DNA from: an uncultured Eubacteriales bacterium
GTDB lineage: Bacteria; Bacillota; Clostridia; Christensenellales; Borkfalkiaceae
Direction of reading: 5' to 3'
NCBI GenBank assembly: GCA_905210545.1
Contig: CAJLXC010000023.1
Coordinates: 1-23,399 of the forward strand
DNA length: 23,399 bases
How positions within the stretch are numbered: position 1 is the first letter of the stretch; each line of letters begins with the position of its first letter. Shown one piece after another: positions 8,908-16,264 of the stretch. The notes beneath the pieces were generated by a model. The model searched no databases. It was not told where the DNA came from and saw nothing but the letters and a program-made list of their open reading frames with translations. The position numbers and the translations under genes were made by a program.

Positions 8908-9299
8908 TTCCTCACTTCCTTAGAATACGCGGCAAGAATACCGTTGACAAAATCGGGACTTCTGTCGGTAGAAAATTTTGCCGAAAGTTTAACCGCCTCG
9001 TCTATAACGACGGGAACGGGCGTATCGGGAAAATTATCTAATTCCGCCATTCCTATTTTTATCGCGCATAAATCCGTTTTAAATAATCTGTCAAACTTAA
9101 AATTATGCGAAAAACGCGAGATGATTTCGTCGTACTTATCGTTGTTTTCTTCTACGGATTTAAGCAAAGCAACAGCAAAGTCTTTATCCGACTCGCTGCC
9201 CAGCTCCGAAAGCAAAACATCAAAAAGCCCTTCATCGTCAGAATTGAAGAGCTTTGAAAAAATATACTTGAACACGATTTCTCTTGAAGAGCTTCTCAT
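8904..9299 (-). CDS. nusB: Transcription antitermination factor NusB
   Basis: NusB binds boxA RNA with NusE (ribosomal protein S10) in rRNA antitermination complexes. The 131-residue helical protein opens with MRSSSREIVFKYIFSKLF, matching the family's first helix. The C-terminal segment has a PVVIDEAVKLSAKFSTD motif followed by the FVNGILAA motif, both typical of NusB. AAGGA lies just upstream of the ATG. It sits 28 nt after the Asp23-family gene and overlaps folD by 4 nt, in its usual genomic setting. Confidence 0.93.
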   Translation of the reverse strand: MRSSSREIVFKYIFSKLFNSDDEGLFDVLLSELGSESDKDFAVALLKSVEENNDKYDEIISRFSHNFKFDRLFKTDLCAIKIGMAELDNFPDTPVPVVIDEAVKLSAKFSTDRSPDFVNGILAAYSKEVRK

Positions 9300-9327
9300 A
9301 AGTTTCCTTTATGCTATAAGCATTTTA

Positions 9328-9756
9328 TTATTTATCTTCCGAAACGGGCTGCGACGCTTCTTGTTTTGCGGTATCCGCGTTTTCTTCCGAAGGCTCGGCA
9401 GGTTTCTCCGCTTGTATATCTCCGAAAAGCACTCCTTTCACAATCACGTTAACCCCTGCCACATGATAATCGATCATCGTTTCCACGTTATGGCGAACGG
9501 CTTCCTGAATCTTGAATGCAGTATCGGAAACGCATTGCGAATAATGGACCTTAACGGTAACCTCTATATAAACCCCGTCTTTGTCGAAAAAAACGTTTAT
9601 AGCGTTCTTTTTCGTCTTTTTACAATTCGTTGTCGAATAGAGTTCTACATAAGGTATTTCTGCAAGAGCGAGATACACTATCCCGTTTACGATTTTATCG
9701 CCGTAAACAACCTTGCCTTCACGTTTTTTCTTTACGGTTTTCTTAAAATGCGCCAT
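9328..9756 (-). CDS. Asp23/Gls24 family protein
   Basis: This 142-residue protein belongs to the Asp23/Gls24 (DUF322) family. The central beta-alpha region contains GIVYLALAEIPYVELYS, a VYIEVTVKVHYSQCVSDTA strand-helix and the VNVIVKGVLF strand typical of the family. Staphylococcal Asp23 is a membrane-associated alkaline-stress protein, but the paralogue encoded before nusB in Clostridia has no firmly assigned role. The last 30 residues (AEKPAEPSEEN onward) are acidic, Pro/Glu-rich and probably disordered. A GTG at 9762 is possible, but the ATG at 9756 has AGAAGGTG at suitable spacing and is preferred. It is the first gene after the promoter at 9784-9812. Confidence 0.88.
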   Translation of the reverse strand: MAHFKKTVKKKREGKVVYGDKIVNGIVYLALAEIPYVELYSTTNCKKTKKNAINVFFDKDGVYIEVTVKVHYSQCVSDTAFKIQEAVRHNVETMIDYHVAGVNVIVKGVLFGDIQAEKPAEPSEENADTAKQEASQPVSEDK

Positions 9757-9783
9757 AAACACCTTCTACGATACTTTTTTTAT

Positions 9784-9812
9784 ATTGTATCACAAAATAT
9801 TTATTTTGCATA
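9784..9812 (-). promoter_or_regulatory. Extended -10 promoter for the asp23-nusB-...-recN operon
   Basis: On the minus strand, TG-A-TACAAT forms an extended -10 element (TACAAT at plus-strand 9784-9789, TG at 9791-9792). A weak -35 (TATGCA, 9807-9812) sits 17 bp upstream. The inferred start site is near 9777, about 20 nt before the Asp23-family ATG. It would let the housekeeping genes be expressed in vegetative cells independently of the upstream sporulation operon. The spacer contains a palindrome, listed separately. Confidence 0.6.
9793..9808. promoter_or_regulatory. AT-rich palindrome inside the promoter spacer
   Basis: CAAAATA-TT-TATTTTG is a perfect 7-bp inverted repeat with a 2-nt centre. 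It lies between the -35 and -10 of the housekeeping operon promoter, where a bound repressor would block RNA polymerase. Its regulator is unknown. ArgR operators are also AT-rich palindromes and argR is in the same operon, but the match is not close enough to name it. Confidence 0.3.
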
Positions 9813-9820
9813 GTGTTTTT

Positions 9821-10300
9821 TTAAGAAATAGGGATTATTTTTACGTTTTCGGGCGAAATCGACATCTCTTCGCTTATTATCGTATAAATAACGACCGCGT
9901 CGTCCGCAGTAAGCTCCGCGGATTTTGCCATTACGTTGACGTTATCCGAATTAAGACCTATAACGACAACGGCGTCTTCAAACCCGTAAGCTTTTATGAG
10001 CGTTTCTAAAAGCATTTCTTTTTCGGTGTTTTCGGTGAGGTCGATTTTCATCGCAAGCGCGTCGTTCTTCTCGTCGCTTCCCTCTGTCGCCGCAGATATA
10101 ACGGCGTCAAGCTGTAAAAGTTCTTCGTTTCTCTTGGTCAGCCGTTCCGAACGATACTGCGAAAAGTAATTTCCGGCGTTGGTCTGAACGGTTCCGTCAG
10201 ACTTAACGTTGTCCGTCGTAAAGACGAAGTTGAAGACCGCCGTTACGGCAAGTAAAGCGATCATGCAGGATAGTACGATAATTTTCTTTTTCTTTGACAT
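9821..10300 (-). CDS. spoIIIAH: Stage III sporulation protein AH
   Basis: SpoIIIAH is a mother-cell membrane protein whose extracellular ring domain pairs with forespore SpoIIQ to connect the two cells after engulfment. The 159-residue sequence has a basic N-terminus (MSKKKK), one membrane helix at about 7-27 and a charged stretch including NYFSQYRSERLTKRNEEL, followed by a C-terminal alpha/beta ring-building domain related to type III secretion ring proteins. AAGGAG (plus-strand 10309-10314) sits 8 nt before the ATG. It is the last gene of the operon. No terminator is evident between it and the vegetative promoter that follows. Confidence 0.92.
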   Translation of the reverse strand: MSKKKKIIVLSCMIALLAVTAVFNFVFTTDNVKSDGTVQTNAGNYFSQYRSERLTKRNEELLQLDAVISAATEGSDEKNDALAMKIDLTENTEKEMLLETLIKAYGFEDAVVVIGLNSDNVNVMAKSAELTADDAVVIYTIISEEMSISPENVKIIPIS

Positions 10301-10315
10301 TTTTTAATCTCCTTT

Positions 10316-10828
10316 TTATTTCATTGTCAAAATTTCGATACGGTTAATATCTATATCCAAAAGCGAAGCCGTCGCTTGTTGAATTCTCGTTAAAACTCTC
10401 AGATCTCCCGCGCCGCGGGCAACAATCAGAACACCCGTTATTTCCGGATTAAGTTCTTTTATCGTTACGGTTTTTCCGTTGACCGTAACGGGCGTTTCCG
10501 TTCTCTCCGTTCCCGAATCGGTAATCGTTTCCGTTTTTTTCATCGCAAGAACCGTTTCCCTTCCGGAGGCTACGGTTATTGCAACTTTAACCTTTCCCGC
10601 TCCTTCTACCGAAGATAACAAATCGGAAAGTCTGCTCTCCAAATCCTTTACGTAAGAAGCCGTTTCGTCGCTTCCGTATTCGGTTTTATTATCCGATTTA
10701 AAGTTACAGAAAAGAATGACGAAAACGATTACAATCAAAAACGCAATAATACATATTCTGAGTTTTTTATTACCGAATATTTTTTCGGAAAAATTTCCGT
10801 TGTCGCTTTTCGTCCCGCTATCGTTCAT
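10316..10828 (-). CDS. spoIIIAG: Stage III sporulation protein AG
   Basis: SpoIIIAG is a ring-forming component of the mother-cell-to-forespore feeding channel. After a 22-residue cytoplasmic segment there is one membrane helix (about 23-42). The extracellular part has the family's YVKDLESRLSDLLSSVEGAG segment, a beta-rich insertion (about 90-125) and the ring-building domain ending GVLIVARGAGD and TRIQQATASLLDI. At 170 residues it is slightly shorter than the Bacillus protein. Its ATG overlaps the end of spoIIIAF by 11 nt, indicating tight coupling. Expression is expected under sigma-E, as in Bacillus; this is inferred from the family. Confidence 0.94.
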   Translation of the reverse strand: MNDSGTKSDNGNFSEKIFGNKKLRICIIAFLIVIVFVILFCNFKSDNKTEYGSDETASYVKDLESRLSDLLSSVEGAGKVKVAITVASGRETVLAMKKTETITDSGTERTETPVTVNGKTVTIKELNPEITGVLIVARGAGDLRVLTRIQQATASLLDIDINRIEILTMK

Positions 10829-11309
10829 AAACTTCCACCGCCAAATCTTTTTTCCCGAAACATTCGTTTACCGCGGAATTGATTTTCCTGATAATATCTA
10901 TATGCTCGTCTTTTTCTTTGATAACCGTTCCGTCGTAAAAAACTTTAACCTTTTTTATTTCGTATTTTCCGTGTTCGCTTTTACTATATTCTATTTCGAA
11001 ATAAACGTCGTTTATACCGTTTTCTTTGAGTTTTTTAAGACATTTTGTCTTTTTTGATTCTGTTTCTTTTTCGGCGGTATAATACAGATAATTTTCCTGA
11101 AGAAAATCTTTGTCACAATCGTCTTCGGTGTACACAAAAACGTTTTCTAACGTAACCTTTCCGGAAAAAAACGGAGAAAAAACCGTCAGTAAAAAAATCA
11201 CGGACAAAACGGAATTTATCAACGGAGTAAGTTTTCCTTTAGGAATCAGAACGCTTAACAACGAAATTGCGATAAGAACGGAAACAACGCTTATGAGCCA
11301 GATTTTCAT
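10818..11309 (-). CDS. spoIIIAF: Stage III sporulation protein AF
   Basis: SpoIIIAF is an inner component of the spoIIIA channel in the mother-cell membrane. The 163-residue protein starts with two hydrophobic helices (about 3-22 and 29-48), the family hallmark. A soluble domain with a Lys/Glu-rich linker (YYTAEKETESKKTKCLKKL) follows, then an alpha/beta ring-building-like fold containing VYFEIEYSKSE and IDIIRKINSAV. It lies between spoIIIAE (24-nt gap) and spoIIIAG (overlap). Assignment rests on topology, length and operon position more than on invariant residues. Confidence 0.9.
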   Translation of the reverse strand: MKIWLISVVSVLIAISLLSVLIPKGKLTPLINSVLSVIFLLTVFSPFFSGKVTLENVFVYTEDDCDKDFLQENYLYYTAEKETESKKTKCLKKLKENGINDVYFEIEYSKSEHGKYEIKKVKVFYDGTVIKEKDEHIDIIRKINSAVNECFGKKDLAVEVYER

Positions 11310-11333
11310 ACCAACACACCCCGATAATCACCC

Positions 11334-12488
11334 TCAGACCAAACACCCTGCCGAAAGAATCATCAGTAAAACCAAAATAAAAAACATCAGACCGACCGTT
11401 AAAAGCGACATAATATAATACGATAAACTTTTAGACAAAGAAGTCATTAAAGCCGAAACGGCAGAAAAAGAAAACGTTTCGGTAACAGCAGCCGTCAATT
11501 TAAGTAAAAACGAAAAAACAACCATCGAAACGAGCGGAGTAAAAATTTTATAAAAAACAAGAATTATACCTATTACTCCTACCGAATTTTTTATAAGCAC
11601 GCTACCTGCAAGAACAAGATCGAACCCGTCTTTTAAAAACCCGCCGACTATGGGAACGGAATTAGAGACGACGTATTTGGCAGCCTTAAAAGTTATTCCG
11701 TCATACGTTGCCGAAGTAATGCCCGCTGCGGAAAGATAAACGCCGAAAAACGTCACGATAAACCCAACTATCCACTTAATCACGGAAGCAAAAAAATCAA
11801 TAAATTTATTTAACTTAAATTTCGGCGAAAAAACCGCTATTGCGGAAAACGCTGCGATAAGCCCCGCAATCGGCAGAATAACCGAAGAGTATACGTTTAT
11901 TATCCCGTTTGTGAAAAAAAGCAAAGACGGCTTATATACGCTTGCAGACACTTCCGACCCCGTAGCAACCATAAGCGTTGCCATTATGGGACACATAATC
12001 TCACCCGCTTTCGCTATATCCGATATGGCTTTTTGCGTTTCGGTACACATTCGGACCATTTGCGGAACGATAATGAGGGTTACAGACGCGAAACCGACCA
12101 TAAACACCACCTCGTTGACGCCTTCGGAAAGATAAGAACTTTTAAAATTCTGCAACAGAGAACACAAAACGGCAATACCGATAACGCTTGCGAATACCGG
12201 CAGAAAACTATACAGATCGTTTAAGAATATCTTTTTTAGATACTCAAAAAACCCGTCTTTGTCTGCAGAAAACTTTCCGGCGAGTAAATCCCCTAAAACT
12301 TCCGTAAAACTTTTGCCGTTATCGATTTTTGCGTCTTCATACATATTTTCGACTTCCGAAAGATCTATATTGTCAAGTTCTTCCGATACGATATCCGTAA
12401 GGCTTTCTTCCGCATAAGTCGTTTTTATGCCGAACGAAAGGAAAAACACCGCTATAACGATTAAAAATATTATTTTTCTGTTTTTCAT
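11334..12488 (-). CDS. spoIIIAE: Stage III sporulation protein AE
   Basis: SpoIIIAE is the large polytopic membrane protein of the spoIIIA channel. At 384 residues it begins with a likely signal sequence (MKNRKIIFLIVIAVFF, cleavage plausible after TTYA). A soluble extracellular segment of about 70 residues follows, then multiple hydrophobic helices through to the C-terminus. Family-like stretches are SVIGIAVLCSLLQNF, MCPIMATLMVATGS and the SNSVPIVGGFLKDG region. Its ATG overlaps the spoIIIAD stop as ATGA. Length and order within the operon match Bacillus and Clostridium. Confidence 0.95.
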   Translation of the reverse strand: MKNRKIIFLIVIAVFFLSFGIKTTYAEESLTDIVSEELDNIDLSEVENMYEDAKIDNGKSFTEVLGDLLAGKFSADKDGFFEYLKKIFLNDLYSFLPVFASVIGIAVLCSLLQNFKSSYLSEGVNEVVFMVGFASVTLIIVPQMVRMCTETQKAISDIAKAGEIMCPIMATLMVATGSEVSASVYKPSLLFFTNGIINVYSSVILPIAGLIAAFSAIAVFSPKFKLNKFIDFFASVIKWIVGFIVTFFGVYLSAAGITSATYDGITFKAAKYVVSNSVPIVGGFLKDGFDLVLAGSVLIKNSVGVIGIILVFYKIFTPLVSMVVFSFLLKLTAAVTETFSFSAVSALMTSLSKSLSYYIMSLLTVGLMFFILVLLMILSAGCLV

Positions 12489-12862
12489 AGCAAACCGCCG
12501 AGAATATCGAAAACCGCATAAAAAACCGGCAAAGATACGCTTATAATTATTATTTTTCCGATAAAAACAAGTTTGTCCGACAAACTTTTAAGCCCCATAT
12601 CTTCAACGACGCCCGCGCCGAATTCCACGACGTATCCTATGGAAATTATTTTGAAAATTACAGGCAAAAATTTTTCGTTAATTGCAGACGACTCTATTAT
12701 TTTTTTAAAAAAGTCAAGCGTTTCCGTAAGATAAGTAAACCCGCTGTAAAGAACGATTATCCCCGATCCCAAAAGAGCCAACGGATATATTTCGCTGTTT
12801 ACGTTTTTCAGATAAACCACAAGCACGGAACACACGAGAATCAAAACGACTATTTTAAGCAT
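12485..12862 (-). CDS. spoIIIAD: Stage III sporulation protein AD
   Basis: This is a small polytopic membrane component of the spoIIIA complex: 125 residues with about three to four hydrophobic helices (near 2-16, 27-45, 63-85 and 100-122). The IISIGYVVEFGAGVVEDMG segment is typical of the family. It follows spoIIIAC by 3 nt and overlaps spoIIIAE by 4 nt. Its function as a membrane export component is known only through genetics of the Bacillus operon. Confidence 0.93.
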   Translation of the reverse strand: MLKIVVLILVCSVLVVYLKNVNSEIYPLALLGSGIIVLYSGFTYLTETLDFFKKIIESSAINEKFLPVIFKIISIGYVVEFGAGVVEDMGLKSLSDKLVFIGKIIIISVSLPVFYAVFDILGGLL

Positions 12863-12865
12863 TTT

Positions 12866-13063
12866 CTAATAATAATTAAAAAAAGTTTTTATAGCTTCAA
12901 ACAGCTCGCCTATCATATTTATAACGAGAGTAAGGACTATTATAAGCCCCGCAAGCGCAACGAGCGTTGCTATATCGTCCCTGTCGCTTTTTTTCAAAAC
13001 CTGAGTTATTACCGTTATCAATATACCTATCGCGGCGATTTTGAATATCACGTCTACGTTCAT
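12866..13063 (-). CDS. spoIIIAC: Stage III sporulation protein AC
   Basis: This 65-residue membrane protein has two hydrophobic helices (about 4-22 and 32-55) separated by the charged loop KKSDRDD, which is the conserved family pattern. The Bacillus family members are of nearly identical length. GGAG lies 6 nt upstream of the ATG. It is encoded between spoIIIAB (11-nt gap) and spoIIIAD (3-nt gap) in the standard order. Confidence 0.95.
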   Translation of the reverse strand: MNVDVIFKIAAIGILITVITQVLKKSDRDDIATLVALAGLIIVLTLVINMIGELFEAIKTFFNYY

Positions 13064-13074
13064 ACGTTACTCCG

Positions 13075-13539
13075 TTAAAGAATCAATATAAATATGATTA
13101 ACCCGAACAAAAAGCCGAGCTTTATGCAAATCGGTTTATATTTTTTATAATCGTTTTCGCATTTTTTATATTTTTCGCAAACCGTTTTTTCCGCTTCTTC
13201 GAGCATATTCAATTGCGTTTTCCTGTCCGTCGTTCCTATATTTTCGGCGTAATTCCAAAAATACGCGCGCTCTTCTTCGTTTAAAAATTGTAAAGCTCCG
13301 TTGTTTTTTCTTTTATCGGCTTTATACTCGGATAACTCTTCGGTAAACTTGTTTTTCCCGCAATCTTCTATTACCGCCGAAAAAGATCGAAAACTAAAAG
13401 ATACCGCCGTTTTAAATCTTTTGTTAAACTCGCAAAAACTCTCGTAAAATTTTAATCTTTCGTAATATTTATACGAAAACACATATCCGGCAAACACCGA
13501 TAATATAAGCAAAACCGCTCCGATTAAATATTTCAGCAT
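13075..13539 (-). CDS. spoIIIAB: Stage III sporulation protein AB
   Basis: SpoIIIAB is a membrane-anchored component of the channel. The 154-residue protein has an N-terminal helix (about 3-22), a long charged and probably helical middle (residues 30-130) and a C-terminal hydrophobic helix (about 137-154) that ends the protein, as in the Bacillus family member. The GTTDRKTQLNMLEEAEK segment is family-like. Its ATG lies 7 nt inside the end of spoIIIAA, so the two are probably translationally coupled. Confidence 0.92.
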   Translation of the reverse strand: MLKYLIGAVLLILSVFAGYVFSYKYYERLKFYESFCEFNKRFKTAVSFSFRSFSAVIEDCGKNKFTEELSEYKADKRKNNGALQFLNEEERAYFWNYAENIGTTDRKTQLNMLEEAEKTVCEKYKKCENDYKKYKPICIKLGFLFGLIIFILIL

Positions 13540-14399
13540 ATCTCTGCGTAATTCCGATTCAGTATTTTTTTAATTTTTCCAGGTTGTCCGTTTCCGTTTA
13601 ATATAACGAATCTTTCAAAAACCCCTTTTGAGAAACCTTTTCGTTTTGAAATATCTTCTATGTCCGAACCGTGACAACTTGCTATCGTCTTAACCCCGCA
13701 TAAAGAAGCAAAGTTCACGCAATCCCAGTCTTTCTCGCCGAAAAGCTCGTCCGTTATGATTACGTCGGGAGAAAGAGATCTTATCCCGTACTCAAAAGCA
13801 TAACGCTTGTCCGAATACCTTATAAAATCGATTCTGCAACCTTTAACGTTTTCAAACTCACCCCTCTCGTCAACAATCAGAATGGAAACGTTTTTTTCGT
13901 TAAGTTTTCTGGCAATATCTTTAAGCATAGTCGTTTTACCTTTTCCCGGCGGCGAAACTATCAGCGTGTTATAAAACCCGTCCGAATATATTTTTTTAAA
14001 TAATAATGCCGAACAATCGATTACTTCGCGAGGAATTCTCACGTTAAGAGAGCTTACGTTTTTTATGGTTATTATATTTCCGCCTTCTACAACGCATTCG
14101 CCGCCTATACCGACGCGTATCCCGTCCGACGACGTGATAAATCCGTTTTTTATCTCTTCGTTATAGGCGTAAACCGAATTTTTAGTCAGCACGGATAAAG
14201 CCGTTTCTATAGTATCAGCCTCACAGGTAATTGCACCGCGAACCTCGTCCTTTAGTCCGTTGTCGGTCAAAAAACGCCCTACGCCGTTATCGTTGACGAT
14301 TATCGGAAATCCTGCTCTTAATCTTAAATCGTAAACCCTTTTCATATCGACGTTTTTAAGCGCGGCCGATATCCTTTCGGGCAGAAAATCGAATTTCAT
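13533..14399 (-). CDS. spoIIIAA: Stage III sporulation protein AA, channel ATPase
   Basis: SpoIIIAA is the cytoplasmic ATPase of the spoIIIA complex, related to secretion-type AAA+ ATPases. The P-loop SPPGKGKTT lies at 149-157 and the Walker B segment ILIVDERGE near 173-181. Downstream come IRSLSPDVIITDELFG and the SCHGSDIED sensor region, all typical of the family. At 288 residues it is near the usual length of about 300. The 97-nt upstream gap holds the terminator of the preceding cation transporter gene. The mother-cell (sigma-E) promoter expected here was not convincingly located, and the ribosome-binding site is weak. Confidence 0.95.
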   Translation of the reverse strand: MKFDFLPERISAALKNVDMKRVYDLRLRAGFPIIVNDNGVGRFLTDNGLKDEVRGAITCEADTIETALSVLTKNSVYAYNEEIKNGFITSSDGIRVGIGGECVVEGGNIITIKNVSSLNVRIPREVIDCSALLFKKIYSDGFYNTLIVSPPGKGKTTMLKDIARKLNEKNVSILIVDERGEFENVKGCRIDFIRYSDKRYAFEYGIRSLSPDVIITDELFGEKDWDCVNFASLCGVKTIASCHGSDIEDISKRKGFSKGVFERFVILNGNGQPGKIKKILNRNYAEIC

Positions 14400-14443
14400 A
14401 TCGCTAATAATATATTCCGACTAAAAGAAAAACAGAACAAAAA

Positions 14444-14470
14444 AAAGACAAAGAAAAATTCTTCGTCTTT
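14444..14470 (-). terminator. Intrinsic terminator after the cation diffusion facilitator gene
   Basis: On the minus strand AAAGAC-G-AAGAA and TTCTT-T-GTCTTT pair as an 11-bp stem with one mismatch and a 3-nt loop, followed directly by a run of T (plus-strand 14437-14443, all A). It lies 27 nt after the gene's stop and insulates spoIIIA from upstream transcription. Confidence 0.75.
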
Positions 14471-14496
14471 CAGATTTGATTTTAAAAAGTTATACG

Positions 14497-15684
14497 CTAT
14501 ACCAGCGGATATTCCGCTTTAACTTTTGCGGTAAGCTTATCGTCGTATTCCCGAACTTTATCCGACACTAATTTTTCCACTTCTTTCGGGCAAAGCTTTG
14601 ACTCGTAAGTCATCAGAACGTCAAAAATCAGGTTGGCGTGAGTTTTACCCTCGTTCATTCTGAAATCGTGGATATCGAAATCAGGATCGATGCTTTTTAC
14701 TATGTCGCGGCAAACAATTTTAAGCTCGTTTACCCTCTCGCTCGTAGTTACGACGGGATCCATATGTATCGTTGCGAGACAATTGAATTTTTCCTCCAAC
14801 CCGCGTTCTACGTTGTCTATCATATCGTGAAGCTCCATAACGTTACCTTCGGCGGGTACTTCTGCGTGAAGAACGAGAATTTTTCTTCCCGGACCGTAAT
14901 CGTGCAACATAATATCGTGTATGCCGACGATTCTATCGTCGAAATTTTTTACATAATCCGCAATTTCTTTTACCAATTCGCGGTCCGGAGCTTTGCCGAG
15001 AAGAACGTCCGCAATATCTTTAAGAGAGCGAATCCCCGTATAAGCGATAAAAAGAGAAACGATAACACCCGCATAACCGTCTATAGGTACGTCTTTTATA
15101 ACAGCGGACAAAACTACACTCGCCAGAACCACAGCCGTAGAAACGCAGTCGGAAATACAATCGAAAAACGTGGCTTCAAGCGCAACGGAATTTATTTTTT
15201 TGCCCACGTATCTGTTAAGTCCCGCCAAAAAAATCTTCGCGAAAACAGAAGCCGCCAGAATGCATAGCGTAACCGTAAAAACCGCGCCGCTCGTCACCTC
15301 GGGAACTTCTCTGCCGACGATTTTACCTATTGACTCCGTAAACAATTGAAACGCCACCACGAGAATTACGATAGAAACGGCAAGTCCTGCGAAATATTCA
15401 AACCTGCCGTGACCGAACGGGTGTTGTTTATCGGGCTTTTTGTTGGATAACTTAAATCCGAGAATCGAAACAACGGACGTACCCGCATCGGACAAATTGT
15501 TTATTCCGTCCGACAAAATAGAAATCGCGCCCGTCAATACGCCGGCTGTTATTTTTGCCGCACTCATAAGCATATTAACTATTATACCGGTTACGCCCGA
15601 CAGCCTGCCGTATTTTTCTCTGACTGCGGGATTTTTTACGTCGTCAGGATTTTTTATAAAAAGATTTACAAATTTCTTAAACAT
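14497..15684 (-). CDS. Cation diffusion facilitator transporter, probably Mn2+ efflux
   Basis: This is a proton-coupled divalent metal exporter of the cation diffusion facilitator family. It has six predicted membrane helices (about residues 30-225) followed by a cytoplasmic metal-sensing domain (to about 300). A further roughly 90-residue C-terminal extension contains DPDFDIHDFRMNEGKTHANLIFDV. TM2 carries SDGINNLSD, placing Asn62 and Asp66 as NxxxD. TM5 carries DCISD (Asp175, Asp179) as DxxxD. The conserved HPFGHGRFEY follows TM2 (88-97). Zn exporters of this family normally have a histidine in one of these sites; the all-N/D set resembles streptococcal MntE, so manganese is the likely substrate. 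It lies 9 nt after dtd, probably on the same transcript. Family call is firm; metal specificity is inferred. Confidence 0.9.
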   Translation of the reverse strand: MFKKFVNLFIKNPDDVKNPAVREKYGRLSGVTGIIVNMLMSAAKITAGVLTGAISILSDGINNLSDAGTSVVSILGFKLSNKKPDKQHPFGHGRFEYFAGLAVSIVILVVAFQLFTESIGKIVGREVPEVTSGAVFTVTLCILAASVFAKIFLAGLNRYVGKKINSVALEATFFDCISDCVSTAVVLASVVLSAVIKDVPIDGYAGVIVSLFIAYTGIRSLKDIADVLLGKAPDRELVKEIADYVKNFDDRIVGIHDIMLHDYGPGRKILVLHAEVPAEGNVMELHDMIDNVERGLEEKFNCLATIHMDPVVTTSERVNELKIVCRDIVKSIDPDFDIHDFRMNEGKTHANLIFDVLMTYESKLCPKEVEKLVSDKVREYDDKLTAKVKAEYPLV

Positions 15685-15693
15685 AACAAAAAC

Positions 15694-16143
15694 TTAATTT
15701 TCGGGCTTTTTTTCTATGATTACGGTAAACGGTCCGTCGTTCACCTGCGTTATTTTCATATCCGCGCCGAACACTCCGAGCTTAACGATAAGACCGTTTT
15801 CTTTAAGTCCTTCCGCAACGTAACGATACAACTCGTTAGCGCGGTCGGGTTGTTCCGCACCGAGAAAATCCGGTCTGTTGCCGTGGGAAGTGTTGGCAAA
15901 AAGCGTAAATTGCGAAACGAGTAAAATTTCACCGCCGCAATCTTTTATGGATTTATTTATTTTGCCGTTTTCATCTTCAAAAATCCTGAGCGGCGGAATT
16001 TTTTTTATAAAATAATCGGCTTCGGTTTTTGAATCTCCTTTGCCTACGCCGAGAAAAACGACAAGGCCGTTGCCGATTTCCGATACGGTCTCTCCGTCAA
16101 CTTTAAGATTTGCAGACAAAACTCGTTGCAATACAGCTTTCAT
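15694..16143 (-). CDS. dtd: D-aminoacyl-tRNA deacylase
   Basis: This enzyme hydrolyses D-aminoacyl (and glycyl-mischarged) tRNAs, recycling tRNA and keeping D-amino acids out of protein. The 149-residue sequence has the family start MKAVLQRV, the active-site segment SQFTLFA and the cross-subunit NDGPFT motif with its Gly-Pro pair that screens amino-acid chirality. AAAGGA precedes the ATG. It is the first gene after a good promoter (16177-16205) and is followed 9 nt later by the metal exporter, with which it is probably co-transcribed. In many Firmicutes dtd lies next to relA, which is not seen here. Confidence 0.96.
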   Translation of the reverse strand: MKAVLQRVLSANLKVDGETVSEIGNGLVVFLGVGKGDSKTEADYFIKKIPPLRIFEDENGKINKSIKDCGGEILLVSQFTLFANTSHGNRPDFLGAEQPDRANELYRYVAEGLKENGLIVKLGVFGADMKITQVNDGPFTVIIEKKPEN

Positions 16144-16176
16144 CTTTTATTATCCTTTAATTCAACATTAATTATT

Positions 16177-16205
16177 ATGATACCACAACAAAAAACGATT
16201 GACAA
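16177..16205 (-). promoter_or_regulatory. Sigma-A-type promoter for dtd
   Basis: On the minus strand TTGTCA (plus-strand 16200-16205) and TATCAT (16177-16182) are separated by 17 bp, each one mismatch from consensus. The predicted start is near 16170, about 27 nt before the dtd ATG. Its -35 overlaps that of the divergent plus-strand promoter. Confidence 0.65.
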
Positions 16206-16227
16206 GTTTTTTTCAAAAAAGTATAAT
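16199..16227 (+). promoter_or_regulatory. Consensus sigma-A promoter for nrdG2
   Basis: TTGACA (16199-16204) and TATAAT (16222-16227) are both perfect and separated by exactly 17 bp. The spacer is a T-run followed by an A-run. The predicted start is near 16234, about 30 nt before the activase ATG. This is the best-matching promoter in the window. Confidence 0.85.
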
Positions 16228-16264
16228 AAATAAGTAACTTTTTAAATAAGCAGGCATTAGGTTT

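Noticed and set aside
8686..9813. Long plus-strand open frame of 375 codons across folD, nusB and the Asp23-family gene
   Set aside because: It lies antisense to three well-supported genes, its translation has a Phe/Ser/Arg-rich composition typical of reverse-strand reading, and it shows no recognisable motif.
14400..14443. Search for a sigma-E promoter of spoIIIA
   Set aside because: One is expected from family knowledge, but no stretch matches both the -35 and -10 consensus at proper spacing, so none is annotated.
14638..15267. Plus-strand open frame of 209 codons inside the cation diffusion facilitator gene
   Set aside because: It is antisense to a clear membrane transporter gene, with low-complexity Tyr/Asn/Arg-rich sequence and no promoter or ribosome-binding site of its own.
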